From contig VZTG01005182.1 in NCBI GenBank assembly GCA_013397845.1, positions 62,001-126,000 of the forward strand: DNA of 64,000 nt, in the 5' to 3' direction. The notes beneath the pieces are model-generated. The model worked only from the letters and a program-made list of their open reading frames with translations, ran no database searches and had not been told where the DNA came from. Positions 1-13,200 of this stretch are shown here, piece by piece; positions within the stretch are counted from its first letter, which is position 1; every line of letters starts with the position of its first letter. The position numbers and the translations under genes were made by a program. This DNA is from Melanocharis versteri. Taxonomy: Eukaryota > Chordata > Aves > Passeriformes > Melanocharitidae.

Positions 1-1860
1 AAGGCAATTTGACACCAAGACTCTGCACTGTAAGATCTTACAACTTGTCAGGACGGTCATGTCTGTCTGTAATAGGTTGCCTTTTCAGTTGATGAATCTG
101 GATTGTGTCTTTTTGGTCAATTTTAATGAACTCTAAATGTTCTTTGAAAATGTTTGTCTGTTGCAAAATATTTGTTGTTATATAACATCCAGAAATCTTT
201 AAAGCTATTAAGCCGCACTTAAACCAAATGTCTACACCTCATTGGATTGTTCTAAATGTATCTTCTAAGCAGATTTCTCTCGTAGCAGTATTTAAACCTG
301 GTTACATATTATTTGCTGATAGCATGGGGGGTTTTTTCCCTCAATTTTGGGTGCTTGAAATGAAGATCCCTTTGCACTTTTTGCAGTTACAAGGAATTAA
401 ACCGCTAAACCTTCATGAGGGATGACCCAGAAATGTTTAAGATGTGTGGTGCTTCTGTTCTGTTGTTCATTGTGTAATGGAAAACTGATTTCTCCCAAGT
501 GAGTAAAAGAAACCAAAAACACCTGATCTGTGTTCTTTTTTGCTTATTCTTGGTACTGTTAGCAAGAGGGGGTTTTATTGTTCAGAATATTCTGTGATCT
601 TCCATTTTAATAGAAGTAAGTTTCAAAAGAAATATTCTCAAAAAATTCATCCTTAGCACCTAGCCAGCTGTGTTTCAAAGGGAATGTAGAGTCAACCTAC
701 TCCATGCAGCCCTGTCTCTTCCACTAGTACTGAGCATATAGATTGTCACAGCATTTATTTGAAATGTTCAGTCCATTTAATGTGTGTTTATAATGCAAAA
801 CTTTTAAAAGCCTAAGGAACTTTTATCTCTTCATTTCTTGGAACATACCTATTTGTTGAGTAAGTGCTGCTTACTGAGGGTGAAAGGCAACAATCCCTTG
901 CTTTTTGTATCAAAGCAGAGTAGAACGATATTTGTATTTTGTAGTTGTTCATTATATTGATGGAAACTACAAACACTGGTTGTTTTCATTAGGAGAGCTC
1001 TCAGACTATATACATCTTGCAGTACGATTTTTTTAAAATTAGTAATTCTATTTATAAATCTGTGTATAACTGGTACCTACCTGACTGATGTTACAAAGGC
1101 TCATACTTTTCTCTTCTGTTTAGAATGCTGGAGCTTTCCAGTACCTACCTTTTTTTTCTGAATTAAAAGATTTTTAGTTTAAACTTGATGTGAAGGGGCA
1201 GGGGGCATTTTTGAAATGCATTGATGGCATCTTTTGTGGCAGCATTAAATAGTACATCTAGTTTGAAATCTGTTGACATTTAGTTACCACCCTCAATCTA
1301 GAGCAGTAGATTTTTCTGAATGTTTTGTTAAATAAAACCCAGGTAACATTATTCAGCAGCAAGAGATGAATTAGCTAGTACAGCAACCTCTGATCACTGC
1401 TGCATAAACAAGTGTTTTGCTACATCTCTGTTACTTTTTTGATCACAGAAATCATGTGTTTAGTAAACTCATACTTTTCCCTGCTTCCTAAGTGAGAAAT
1501 TCAGACCACATTTCTGTCACAAGACAAAACTTGCTTGAATGTTGCACCAATTAGCACACCTTTTATTACAGAATTTATGTGCAGACTACCAGATGACAGA
1601 ATGATACAGCAGCAAGTGTGAAACGATGTCATTCCAAGAGCAATATTTTAAAAAATTCTCAGAAGGTGTACGGTATTGAGAATTGCATCTAAGTTTAGTT
1701 TACATTATAAAGATTGCTTGAAATACCTGTATCTTTATTTTGCAAAACAGAAAACTCGTGGGGACTGATTTATAAAAGGGTTGGTTGTAAGGTGTTACTG
1801 CCCTTCTGGTTTTTGTGTTTAGATGTTAATAATAATGTAAATAAAGGTTTCTATTTAAAA
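1..1860 (+). other. Probable 3' UTR of a convergent plus-strand gene (NCOA3 by synteny)
   Basis: AT-rich, T-tract-rich sequence with no convincing coding exon. Plus-strand AATAAA hexamers occur at 1331-1336 and 1840-1845. In human, NCOA3 lies tail-to-tail with SULF2, so the left edge of a bird SULF2 locus is expected to hold the NCOA3 3' UTR. Nothing in this sequence itself identifies NCOA3; the assignment is by synteny only. Confidence 0.3.
1840..1845 (+). terminator. Candidate plus-strand poly(A) signal
   Basis: AATAAA followed within about 40 nt by a T/G-containing stretch. It would end the inferred convergent transcript. Another plus-strand AATAAA lies at 3218-3223. Confidence 0.3.
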
Positions 1861-3437
1861 TCAGAACTTGATGACACTGTATGAGCTGTCTAGTACTTTA
1901 AGGCTGATTATCCTGTAAAAGTCAGAGAAAATTCCCTGCTATCACTGATGAAAACTGTGTATAAAGAATGATTTACATATTTGCCTAGTTGGCTGTGAAA
2001 GCTGAGGGAGTAACAACTGAGACCTTCCACTTATGAGACACATATTTAGCCCTGACACCAACTAGAATTTATGTCTTTTTCAACTTACATAGCAATCTCT
2101 AGAAGAGCTGAAAGGAGAAGAGGTGGTATCTTTCCCCAGACTTGGCAACAACGTACCTTTCATTAAATACCAGCTGCTTCTTGTGTCACGTACAAGTCTC
2201 CCAGCTCAGTATTTTCTATAAAGGGACAAGATAACTTTTCAACCTTCTGACTGACAAGTAACACTGGCCCTGCAAGATTTTGACAGTCACAACCTCACCT
2301 TGCCAGAGACTATGGGCTGAACACACAAGTGTGTGCAAATTTTTTAAAAATCTAACCTCATATTCTTTCTGCATGCACACTGGTAATGGCAGATAGCTAA
2401 AACTTTTCTCTGGAAAGCAGCAAAAATGTGGGGGTTTTGGAGAACTTAAGTATTTTTTTACTTACTTGTATAGATCCAGGATCTCATCATCTAGTAGATT
2501 TTTCTGATAATCCATGAAATTTGTAACAAGTTTTAAAGAAAATTAAGACAGACATTCAAATTTTACTTCCATAATTTAAAAAAGCTTGCAAGAAAGTTTT
2601 GGGTAGTGTATTTGACTTGCCACATGTGATACAAATACTCAAGCCCAATCCTAGCATATACAAAGACTCCACTTCTGCTTTTTGAGCAGGGTTTTTTCTC
2701 ATTCCTAAATTCAAGTACATTTTTTGAGTATGGGGTTGTGATACCAGGGATCTATATGCCTGGATATAATTCCGCTTGATTTTCCTAACTGCAAAACCAG
2801 GAAGGGTTTCAAAATAATTTCTGTGCTGTATTTTTACACTTCATTTCTACATGGGCAAGTTAAGTTTGCATTTTGAAAAAAATACCTCGTTGTTAGCAGT
2901 GAAGGCCAAAGTTGGTATAGTCTGTCCCAAGAGCGCCCTCAGGCATTTGCCTTTAAACACAGGTAGCAAAGTAACATGAAACAAATTATAAATACAAATA
3001 TCACCACTACTGCCTGTACTACAACGTATTTAATAATGGTCTTATGAAACTATTCAAATAATTCTGTACACTGTGCTTCCTTAGTAAAATTATAGGTTTT
3101 TTCCCCTGTGAAAGCCTTTGAATGGTAACTGTCATATAGAACATTTACTTTTTTTGCAGATAAAGTATAACTAGATTATTGACTGCAAGTATTGAACTCT
3201 CAGCTGCCTTTTTAAAAAATAAATGTAAAAGTTACACTGCTAAGCAAACGCTGCTTTCTCAAACAAACTGTTCTGGTTTTGAACATACAGTATAATATTA
3301 CTACATTAAAAACTCCATACAAATCTGATTTTGTTAAAATTTAAGATGTGCATTTACTGAAATTTTTCAGTACCTTTAAAAATGAATCAATTCTGACATA
3401 GCGTTTTGAGAAATGGTGTGTGGGCGTTACACTCTTT
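1861..3437. other. Non-coding spacer between the two convergent 3' ends
   Basis: AT-rich sequence without recognisable exons, repeats or RNA genes. It may belong to either 3' UTR if distal poly(A) sites are used. Confidence 0.4.
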
Positions 3438-3476
3438 TTTATTAACAAATTTCTTCACAACCTGAAGGAATTTATT
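3438..3476 (-). terminator. Candidate SULF2 poly(A) signal pair
   Basis: Two AATAAA hexamers on the minus strand (3471-3476 and 3438-3443), with a moderately GU-rich stretch between them. They are a plausible cleavage region about 720-760 nt past the stop. Alternatives are AATAAA at 4126-4131 and sites farther downstream. Confidence 0.35.
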
Positions 3477-4194
3477 TTCAAACAGTACACTGATCAATAT
3501 TTACACAACCCCTCCAAAATCGTGTTAGTCAAGATTTTTCTCTAATCTTCATAGAGGTGACAATACGGTGAACAAGTAGATGTGGAACTAAAATGTATCC
3601 TCAGAGGAAACTGAAGAAGTTCCATGGTGTTGAGAACACTCGGTGCTGCTGACTTCGGTTCCTGAATCTTTTCAAAGTTCTTTTCAACCATTACCTTTAC
3701 CCCAGTGATAAGCAAAAGCATCCTTATTTTCTAAATCTTGCTTTAGAGTTGTACTTGGCTCTGAAGTTTTTCTTATGACAACTGAAGATACAGGTGAACT
3801 GGAAATTGTTCTAATGTCCTTTCACCTGTCTGTGTAAACACTGCCGCTGCAGTGGCAGTCCTCTTTGGGATGTGGCTGGGCTTCCTCCTCTGTCGACTCC
3901 TGAATCAGCGTTAGTTGTGTCTTCTTGAAGTAAAATGCCTTGTGAAGCAGGTGAGGTATAATCCAAAGGAAAAAAGCAGGTACAGCAGTGGATTTCAGAG
4001 ACCTGTATTTCTGACAGCATTTCCCATAATTTCACTGCTTCTGCTCAATTCACTCACCAGTGCAAAGATTCTATCTATTTCAGCCTCAAAGTTTATCCAG
4101 TCCTTCAGGCGAATGTTACAATTCATTTATTCTGTACATGGATTCAAGTCCTGGCCAGTTTGTATCCTCATGGAGGTGCAGCAGCTGGGGTAGA
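3438..4194 (-). other. SULF2: Probable SULF2 3' UTR
   Basis: Sequence directly downstream of the SULF2 stop, with no conserved ORF. The end is inferred from paired poly(A) signals (AATAAA at 3471-3476 and again at 3438-3443, read on the minus strand). A much closer AATAAA at 4126-4131 could give a 3' UTR under 100 nt. The true end needs transcript data. Confidence 0.45.
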
Positions 4195-4225
4195 TTAGCC
4201 CTCCCAGCCTTCCCACAGTTGTCCT
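4195..4225 (-). CDS. SULF2: SULF2 last coding segment and stop (exon 21)
   Basis: 31 coding nt: it completes the Leu codon, then GQLWEGWEG and stop TAA at 4195-4197. The acceptor is TTTTAAAG at 4226. The C-terminus is the invariant SULF tail. The exon continues into the 3' UTR. Confidence 0.94.
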
Positions 4226-7200
4226 CTTTAAAATAAAACAAATGCAGTTTAGTGTATAACATTCTAGTAGAAAGTAGTTAGAAAGGTATTTTTAATGGTT
4301 CCATGCAGTAAAAACCAATGGAAACACTGTGAACCACCAATAAAAACATAGCAGGTATAGGACAGAAACAATCCAACGGTGTTTGAAACTTCAACCTGCA
4401 CAAAGCTTGTTAATTCAACCTTCATTTTGGTTCTAAAGCCAGTCCTAGATCTCTTCAATTAGAAATAAAGCCGCTGCATTATATGAGCAACTCTTCTTGG
4501 GCAAGAAGACCAGACTGTGCCTAGGAAGGGACTTGTAGTTGTTTTTACCACTGCACAGTTTGAGAGTACTTTATGATTTTTAATGAATTGAAGTCTCTGT
4601 CTTCTTTTTAAGGGGAGATTCAGAGACAGTAACAGGCAATGGTAACTTTTTAATATACTTAAATTTGTACCTCACCTTTGAGCTCTGGCTGTTTGAGAAC
4701 TGCCAGACCATCATCAAGTTTTAAAGGGCAGCTCAGTAAGAAAAAAGCAGTTTTAGATACAAATCTTTCTTGTAATCTACTTTCTGTTTTAAATTCCTTT
4801 TTCTGCTCACAGAACAAGGCTGTAGTTGGATAAAGAGCAAGAAAATACATGATGCTGCCTCAGTACTCGTGAGAAATTACAGTCAGTTTTGTTCTTTCTA
4901 GATTGTGTGAAAAACCACTAGGTAGCTGCTACTAGTTTAAATTTAGACAAAACCAATATACTGGTCTTTAATTTTTACTGGCAATTGACCATAACTGGTT
5001 TCTTCAACTGAGCATCTATCTACCTTTACTTGTTTGAAATTACCTTGACCTTAATGCTCCTAGATTCCCAAAAAAGAGGTACCAAGAGGTTTTGTGCAGC
5101 AATAGTTGTCAGTAATGATGGCAGTATCTTATTTCTTGCGTAATTTAGAGGACTTTCCTCCTAAGCATTCCATGAGAATAGATGATGATGTTAAAAAAGG
5201 TGGTGCATGCAAAAAGAGAAGGGAAAAGCTAAGTAAAAGCTAATGCTTTTGGTGAATTGCTCCCAACTCACAGTGACTTGGCAGATGTTGGTCTCTTCAC
5301 ATCTGGCCATTTTCGACGCTGAAACTGCCTAATTTTCAAGCAGCAAAAGGAGAAAAAAAGTTAACCATCACCAAGAAAACAACCAGCGCCACAATCTGAA
5401 GATGAGGAAGAAGAAGAATTCAGCCAGAATTTTGTCTACTAAGATCAGAACATAGTGTAACATTGAAACAGTTAGCTCCAATGTTTCAAAGCGACTGGGC
5501 TGGAAAGATCTTTGAAATGCCTTTTCAGGCCCGGCCTTTCCATGTGGTTCCCAATCTTACACTTGCTCTTTCAGCATGAAGGTAGTACTTAAGAATAAGA
5601 ACGTAAGGGTTTTTTTAAAATATACCTGTACTGCTCGTAGCTTCCGTCTTTAAGTCCTAGACGAAGAAAAATTAACAATGTTACTAACAATTGCCTGTAT
5701 GAGGTAAATCACAATTTAAAAAAAAAAGATTCAAGAATTTAACAAATTTCCTGATGCCTTGAGTAACCTGGTATGCCCTCACATCTGATCCTGCACTGAG
5801 CAGAAGTTTGGAGCAGAACTCCAGAAGTCCCTTCCAACTTGAACCGACCTGTGAGCTTCATAGTGGCTATTAGGATATTCTCTCCTCTTTCACCAGTATT
5901 GTTCCTTCCTTGTCTTCTCCTGCATCTCAGCAATATTTATGACTATGCTGAGGGTCATTCTTCATCTTAAAAACATGACATAACACAAACTGAACATGTG
6001 CAAAAATCTGAGAATGCAGCTATCAGCCTCAGCAGGACATTACTAGCATAAGTAAATCCTAAAATCCTTTTGACTGATTCAAGTTTCATAATGGTAAGAG
6101 TCCTTTGTGGTTCTTCGGGGAGTTTGTGAGTGCAATAGGAGAGGCACTTACCTAGATCCATGTTCCTAGTTCTTGGATTGCATTGCTTATACCCTCTGCA
6201 ACTTCTGAGTTCCATGAGCTGGACATGCAGTTGATTAAGAACATCTCTGTCAAGCGTATTCACGGCATTAATTAGCTGCAATAAACAAGGAGTTCTTGTT
6301 AGTAACTATTGCTCTGTAATTTGGTAGCTTTTGGAATACAGGTGGTTTATTTGTAACAGGAAAGAGCCACGTTACACTAGTTAAAATGATACAGGCCTTA
6401 ACTACATCCTGCAGCAATATTGGGCAATTTCAATTTATTGTTGATAAGTAACAATTATGTATTTCTTGAGCTGTGATCTCAAGGTCTATGATCAGATACC
6501 TGATATGGATCGGTATTGAGATCAAAATACTCCAAAAATCCAGTAGCAAATTCACAGAACAGGAAGTTGTGGGTCTCGTTGATTGTCCTCAAACACCAGT
6601 ACGTGTTGTTGTTGGCACTGGTACAGGCACAGAAAGGGCCCACTGCAAATTGAAGAGTTATAAAGACATAAGCTACATGCTTCTGTCTTTAGCATTGCTA
6701 ATTACTTTCTGTTTATGGTATTACTTTATTTATAGACAGTTACTCTCATTCTCACTCCTGAGCTCTAAAGCAGAGAATGCCTTCCAGCATCAGCTTCTTG
6801 TTCTGTGCATACCTAACCTACATGACATTACTAATTACAGTAACATCTTGTCTAGTTGCTTTCTCTGATTGGGAAACATTCCAGATGGTGAGATACCATG
6901 CAGATCAGGGTGCATTATTCAATATCTGTAGCTTATTTGCAGTTGGTTTTACCTCCTTGCCTTTTGTGCAAGAAGACTGCATGGCTTTGGTTACAGAGCT
7001 AATAAAAGCAGTAACTACTAGCAACCCAACATCCCAGCCCAGTCTAGCCAAAATTTGCCCACGTATTCTTTAGTTTACAGTATTCTTACATGTCCACAGG
7101 GGAGCAGTTTGCCAGTGCTGGTTGTCGTGGGTGAAGCAGGTTAGACCAGGCATGCTGCATGTGTCATTATTTTTAATCCTCTTAAGCAATTTGCGCAGTT

Positions 7201-10200
7201 TCTTCTTCCGTCTCTGCTCTCGCAGCAGCCACAGCCTGTCTTTCTCCTGTAGGGCTTTCCTGTACACATGAAATATTAGGGTCATGTAAACTCTGTTAGA
7301 CTTGGAGACACCTAAAAACCCTGAAGCAGCTAATAAAATAAGCTCTTCAGAGGGAAAGAATCCACATTTTTTAATTAAATGGTTTTTCATAAAAATGGAG
7401 ATGACTCTGCAATTCAGTAGCACTGAAAAAAAAAAGAAGCAGCCAAAGGGGCTTGTAGGCCTGAGGTTTGCAATGTGCTTTTTTCAAAAGCAGAGACCTT
7501 ACCTTAGAATTTACAAGCATTTTGATATGGGCTTAGTCCCTTGCCCAGGTGTCTCTGTATTTATGCTTTTTAATACAATACAAATTGAATACTGCTACTT
7601 TTGCCTAGTGTGTAACTGGTGTGTACAGACCAAATGTTACTATTACATTTTGCACATCCCTCTTTCAAAGGAACAGGCCTTCACTTACTTGAAAGGATGA
7701 AGACTGGATCCTTTGTGTCTCAGTTTGCTCTTGTGTTTTGAATGGTAACTGGAAAATAAAAACAGCATTGGTGGTGAACAACAGCAAGACAACTACTGCT
7801 GTTCTTACCACATTATCAGACTGGACTTGAAGCAGATTTAATCCAGTGTCACTTCTCCCTTCAATTTATTAGTGTATGTGATGAAGAAAGGCAACCTCGT
7901 TCGAGTGGATCATGCACTTCCCATCCTCACTGCGCCTCTGTTCCCTCAGATCCTTTGTCCACAGTGACACCCGGAGTGCTAACACTGCATTGCAACGGAT
8001 ATCCATGTACACCTACAATTTACTAGTATTTTAGTTTTAACTGGTTGTTTCCCTACACGAGGCACATAGAATAAATAGATCTGTAATCAAATTACATTTC
8101 TGCAACTGAATATTCCCTAATTTGTTCAGATAATGACAAGTTAATACCACCCCCCTGTTATTTTCCTTCTGAATGCAAGAATTTCAATATCAGCTGTACT
8201 TTGTAGGGCTTGGAGGGGGTGTGGTGGTGTCCTCCATTATTACTAGCTGGAAGTTCCAGGAAAACTTTAACAAGATGAATTGAACTGTCCCAGCAAGAGC
8301 AGTGTCTAATATATTCAGAGATACACAGAGTGTGATCAGACATACACATTCTCGCTGGGTTACTACTGCTTTGCCTCTGTCTCCAGAAACTCTTACACAA
8401 CTTTGCAGAAATTTCCTTTCTGTGGAATTACCAAAGTAAAAAAAAAGAACAGCCTCAGTCAATGGCAATATTTTCTTATTGATAAAGTTACTACCTACAC
8501 AAATCAGCAAAAACAAACTTAGTTTAATAAATGTTGTTTTCTAAACAGTACATCTGAATTCAATTAGTTGTCAGATTAAAATTCCCTTCAAAACAAATCT
8601 TTTAAATTCTTAATGCTATTGGGAGCTTTCGTAAGTTTAATCAGTATAACAAATTAACAAAGTAAGATTATTAAAGAACTATCTTCTTCAGTCAGTTTTT
8701 TTAATCTTGCACAGATGCTGGGCATTTCATCAACTAATTCTAAATGCTAAATCAAAGCAATTGCAATGCAAACACTTGACCATATGTAACTCAGATGATT
8801 AATTTCATTGATTTCAATGGGATTAGTCATCTTAATAGTGCTATGCACAAATATAAGTGTACCCTATATCAGTCTGAAAAATACCATTTTTTTACATTTT
8901 CTATAAAACATTCACTGAAAATAATTTCATCTTTGCAGTACATATTAAATAAGCTCAGTTTACATAAACTCAGATAATCAGTTTTGAAAGCAGCAAATTA
9001 TAAACCAGTATAAACTTTCAGTCTATTTACCATCTAGAATGTGGCATTTTAAGCGGTTTTAGACATGGGCTCCCATAACCCAAGAAATTGATGATCTCCA
9101 TATTTTAGTGATCGGGTGCTGAAACTATGTTGCAGGATCCACATGGGCCACATCCACAATCCACAACAATTATCCTTGTATCTGTAGAGTATGTTGCACC
9201 TCCAAGGTTTTAAGCATTATGTTCAAAAAGGCATTCCATGACACCAATGAGATAGAGACGTTTTAACCACACCCTCTCACAGAGTCTGCATGGTAACAGG
9301 TGCTTTAGCCACAGCTAACAGCACAGCTGCCTTGTGGTTTTGAGTCCATTCAGATACAGCTTTTTTTTGTTGTTGATACTCAAACCAATCTGCCACTGTG
9401 GCTGCAGTACTCCCAGTGACACCCGGCTCTCAGTAGCCTCAGAGCTGGCTCTGTCATCACCATGAGCAGGAGAAGGTGCTCCTGGGTCTCTTTCTGAACA
9501 GCTTTTCTCAGGGGAAAATTCTCTTTGGGTTACCTTTTGATTTTGGAAGATTTTCTGTTGTGCTTATTTGCAGAGCAAGAGCTCGATTGCCCAACTGAAC
9601 TCCTGCCTGGCAGATGGTGGGCCTTGTACTTGTGCAGCAGCCCAACTTCCCCTGAATGTGTACACAGGAGTACAGTAAGCAGGCAACCACTGAACAAACC
9701 AGATCCTGATCTCTCCTGTGAGGACATAAATCAGTTACAGTTGCACACTACAAATAATTATTCAGAAGTACACAAATACCTTAGCTTGTTACAATCACAC
9801 TCTTCAGGTCGCTTCTTCTTTAGATGACCTCTCACCTCCCTCAGGTTTTTTATTTTATTTTGCAAAGTTTCAATCTTAAAAAAAAAAAGTACAAAGACAG
9901 AGATTGAAAAAAACCAGCATGATTTAGTCCTATTCTAACCTTCTCAAACTCATTGTACTGTCATCAAGAGCATCCTCTTCACTACCTTCTGTGGCTCTCA
10001 CCACTAACAAGCATTTTCAAATTATCTAGCTTTCCAGAAGGAAACTACAGTAGGAGGAAGCTGGTTCAGTTTGCCTGCTCTGATTCTTGACTGTGAAAGC
10101 AGAATGTGGTGCTGTGAGATGGGGGGACACAGTTGCAGGTAGACAGACACCCCTGTATCCACTGTGGTTTCTCCTCTTGTGCTCTACAGCACATTTGCAA

Positions 10201-13200
10201 GGGGAGAAAGGCCGCTCAGAGGAAAACGAAGTCCTTGAATTTCAGCCTGTTCTGACACTGGGAAGGGGATGGGGCGGGAGTGATCTGAAATCCCCTTTTC
10301 AGAGGCTCTGAAAAAGCAAAGCAGCAAGGATCTGTCACTTTGCATGGCAGGCTTTAGCAGTGTCTGGACACGTGGCATAGCCATCAGCAGTTAATTGTGC
10401 CACCCACGGGGTTTATTTTTAACTGCCTTTTTTTTTACTAAATGAAACTCCTGCTTTTGCTCAGTCTGGCTTACACACAGCACGGCCCATTACCGCTCGG
10501 AGATTGCGGGCTTCTACCTCAGTCCTCTACATAGCAGAAAAATCAAAGTAATCCAATGTGAACTATAGTATCTGCAGAACTACCATTAGCTGTCAATGAT
10601 CATGGGTGTAGTAGAAGCTCATGACTGTTGAAGCAGACAGGACAGAGTGTTCAAGGAAAATAGACAAAAAATCCAGCCCTGTGAGCCTAAATCAGGAACA
10701 CAATTGGACAGAAGTGGGTTCTCATTTCCTTTGAAACTCCATATTGGCTACATTTTCTGAAGAAAAAACAATTACAGGCTCTTTTTTAATCTTAGCAGAC
10801 TAGTAATTTTTAAAGTATCTGCCTCGTGTGTCAATGTCTACAATAAAAGGGGGCCAAGAAGTTCTTACATAGAACTTTACTATGAATTTATGTAACTTGG
10901 TAAGAGATTACAGGACATCCATCCTTTATGCTTCTCTTTGCCGTTTGCTCCACCCTACCTGGTCCTTAGACCCTCTTTCATACACAATACATATGAAGGG
11001 TTTGAGCTTGTATTATTGAATATTAGTGACAAAAATGTCAGATAAAGTTTTATTGGCAAATTTCATAGGGCAAATTACCTCCAGGTTCTCCATACACACA
11101 ATTCTATGAAAAAAATTCAATTCCAAAGTGCAAGGTTAAAAAAAGCAGTAGCAGGTGAAAGAAATTAATTCTAGAAGCACCAAAACTAATGAAGCTCACT
11201 TTTCCTTGGGCCTGTATATTTGATACTAAAGGACTGTGTTTTGAGAAGTACACTGGGGAACAGGGCTACTAAAATGTTAAAAAGATCCAGATTAATTTTT
11301 TCCCAAGATGGGGACAGCTTTAAGTCTTATTTGTCTCATAAGGCATATGACATTTCTCAGCTGTGCCTTCCGTTGCAGTTCTCTCCTCCACTCAGCGTCT
11401 TGTCTTCACAAACTTGTAATAATGTAAATATTTCTGAAATGTTGATTCTGAAATCACCCAGCAAGTTCAAAAGGTTCCAGGGAGGAACAAAGACACCCAG
11501 AGGCAGACAGACACACAGACAGACAGCATGATCCTATCAGCCCACAGAAAACAACACTAAAAACAGACGCTGAAAACATCACTGACCTCATGGTCAATAT
11601 GAAGTTTATGGTCCTTCCAAGCTTGCAGTGACCTGTACAGATCTGTGTCACACTGAACGGTATCGTTCTCCAGGATATAGCACCTAGGCATGGAAAAGCA
11701 AACAATGTTTATTACAGTGGATACACACACACACAGAGCAATGCAAACAGCTGCTCTTAATAACACAGCTCCAGGACAAATGAGACCATGGATTGGAAAT
11801 GACACTCAAAATTCAAAAAACAATGCTCATTCAAGAAAATATAAGCATGCTCTGAGCCAGGAAAGAAGTCTGGGTTTGAGTTGCCATGGAAATTTTTAAG
11901 TAGAAAAATTCAATGAGAGTATTTCTATCAAGCAGAACCTGTTGACTGCTTCATTTCTATATGTAAATGGTGCTGCACAGAGTTCTTGCTTATTCATTAG
12001 ACTTTCTGCATAAATAATCATTACTAACTAGCAAGCATTGAAAGCATTACTCAGAGACAATTTCCCGATGCATAATTAAGTGATGCAGGGGTAGGAGCAA
12101 GGATAAAGTACTTCCTTATAAGATGTATTACTACACCATGAAGAGAAGAAACCCAAAACAACAAACCAGAAGCAAAGAAATTTTGCTATTTTCTACAAAA
12201 GTGATAAATTTTTTCAAGGGTATCTCCCTCACTTTGAAAGCAAAACACCCTCTGACAATATAAAATCTTTATGTTTCACTAACTTCTAGTGAAATCCAGT
12301 TTTTAAAATTATTTAATAAAGAAGAAAGCAAAAATCACCACTCAACAGATTTACCTGGAAAGTTTATTAAGGGTTGAATACCATGAAGTCATTTCTGAAT
12401 GCTTGTTTAAATTAAAGTTGAATATTTGCAATACTCCTTTATATTCNCCACCTCATGTATGTTGTCCCACAGCCTTCTTTTCTGCTAGGGATGGCTCATG
12501 AATAATGCACAACCTTCCTGACAGTTCCTTCTACAAATCTGGGATTCACCCACTAAGGCAGCAAAAGTCAATTCAATTTGTTCCAGAAGAAAAAAACAAA
12601 TAGTGATTTATGGGTCCTGAACATTCATGAGAGCTGGGGTAAGAGGGCACAATTCTCTGATGCCTACATTTCCTCATATTGGTGAGTTTCTAATTCAAGT
12701 CTGTGAACAGAAGTCAAATGGAAAACACAGGTATCAACAGCAGCTACCTGGCTCCTGCATGTTTACGTGAGCTAGTCATTAAACAATTTAGTGCACGTAA
12801 TCAGTAATGATTGGTGGATTTTCTGATAATTCACAAGTGGAAATGGTAACGAAATGAATTAAAGTACAGCTGAAGAGACATCATCAGTCCCTAGATGCAC
12901 CACTGAAGAAATTATTTTTAGCTGTTAGAGTGGTCAGACAATTGCCTTCCCTCTCTCTCAGTATGTTCCCTTTCCCAATGCTCCTGGTCCATCCAACTTC
13001 ATTCATAATATAGATTTTCCTCTCCTAGCACTGGTTACAGAAAACTGTACAAAGCAACCAGTGACACAGAACCAGTCCATGCTCCAGTCAGGGCCTTTGG
13101 TCTTCAGCCAGGCCAGGTTACCCACTGCACAGTGATTTCTAGGGGTAAGGCCTCTCCTGGTTTCACACAGGTTTAACACCCCTGTTGCCAACAGTTTTCC

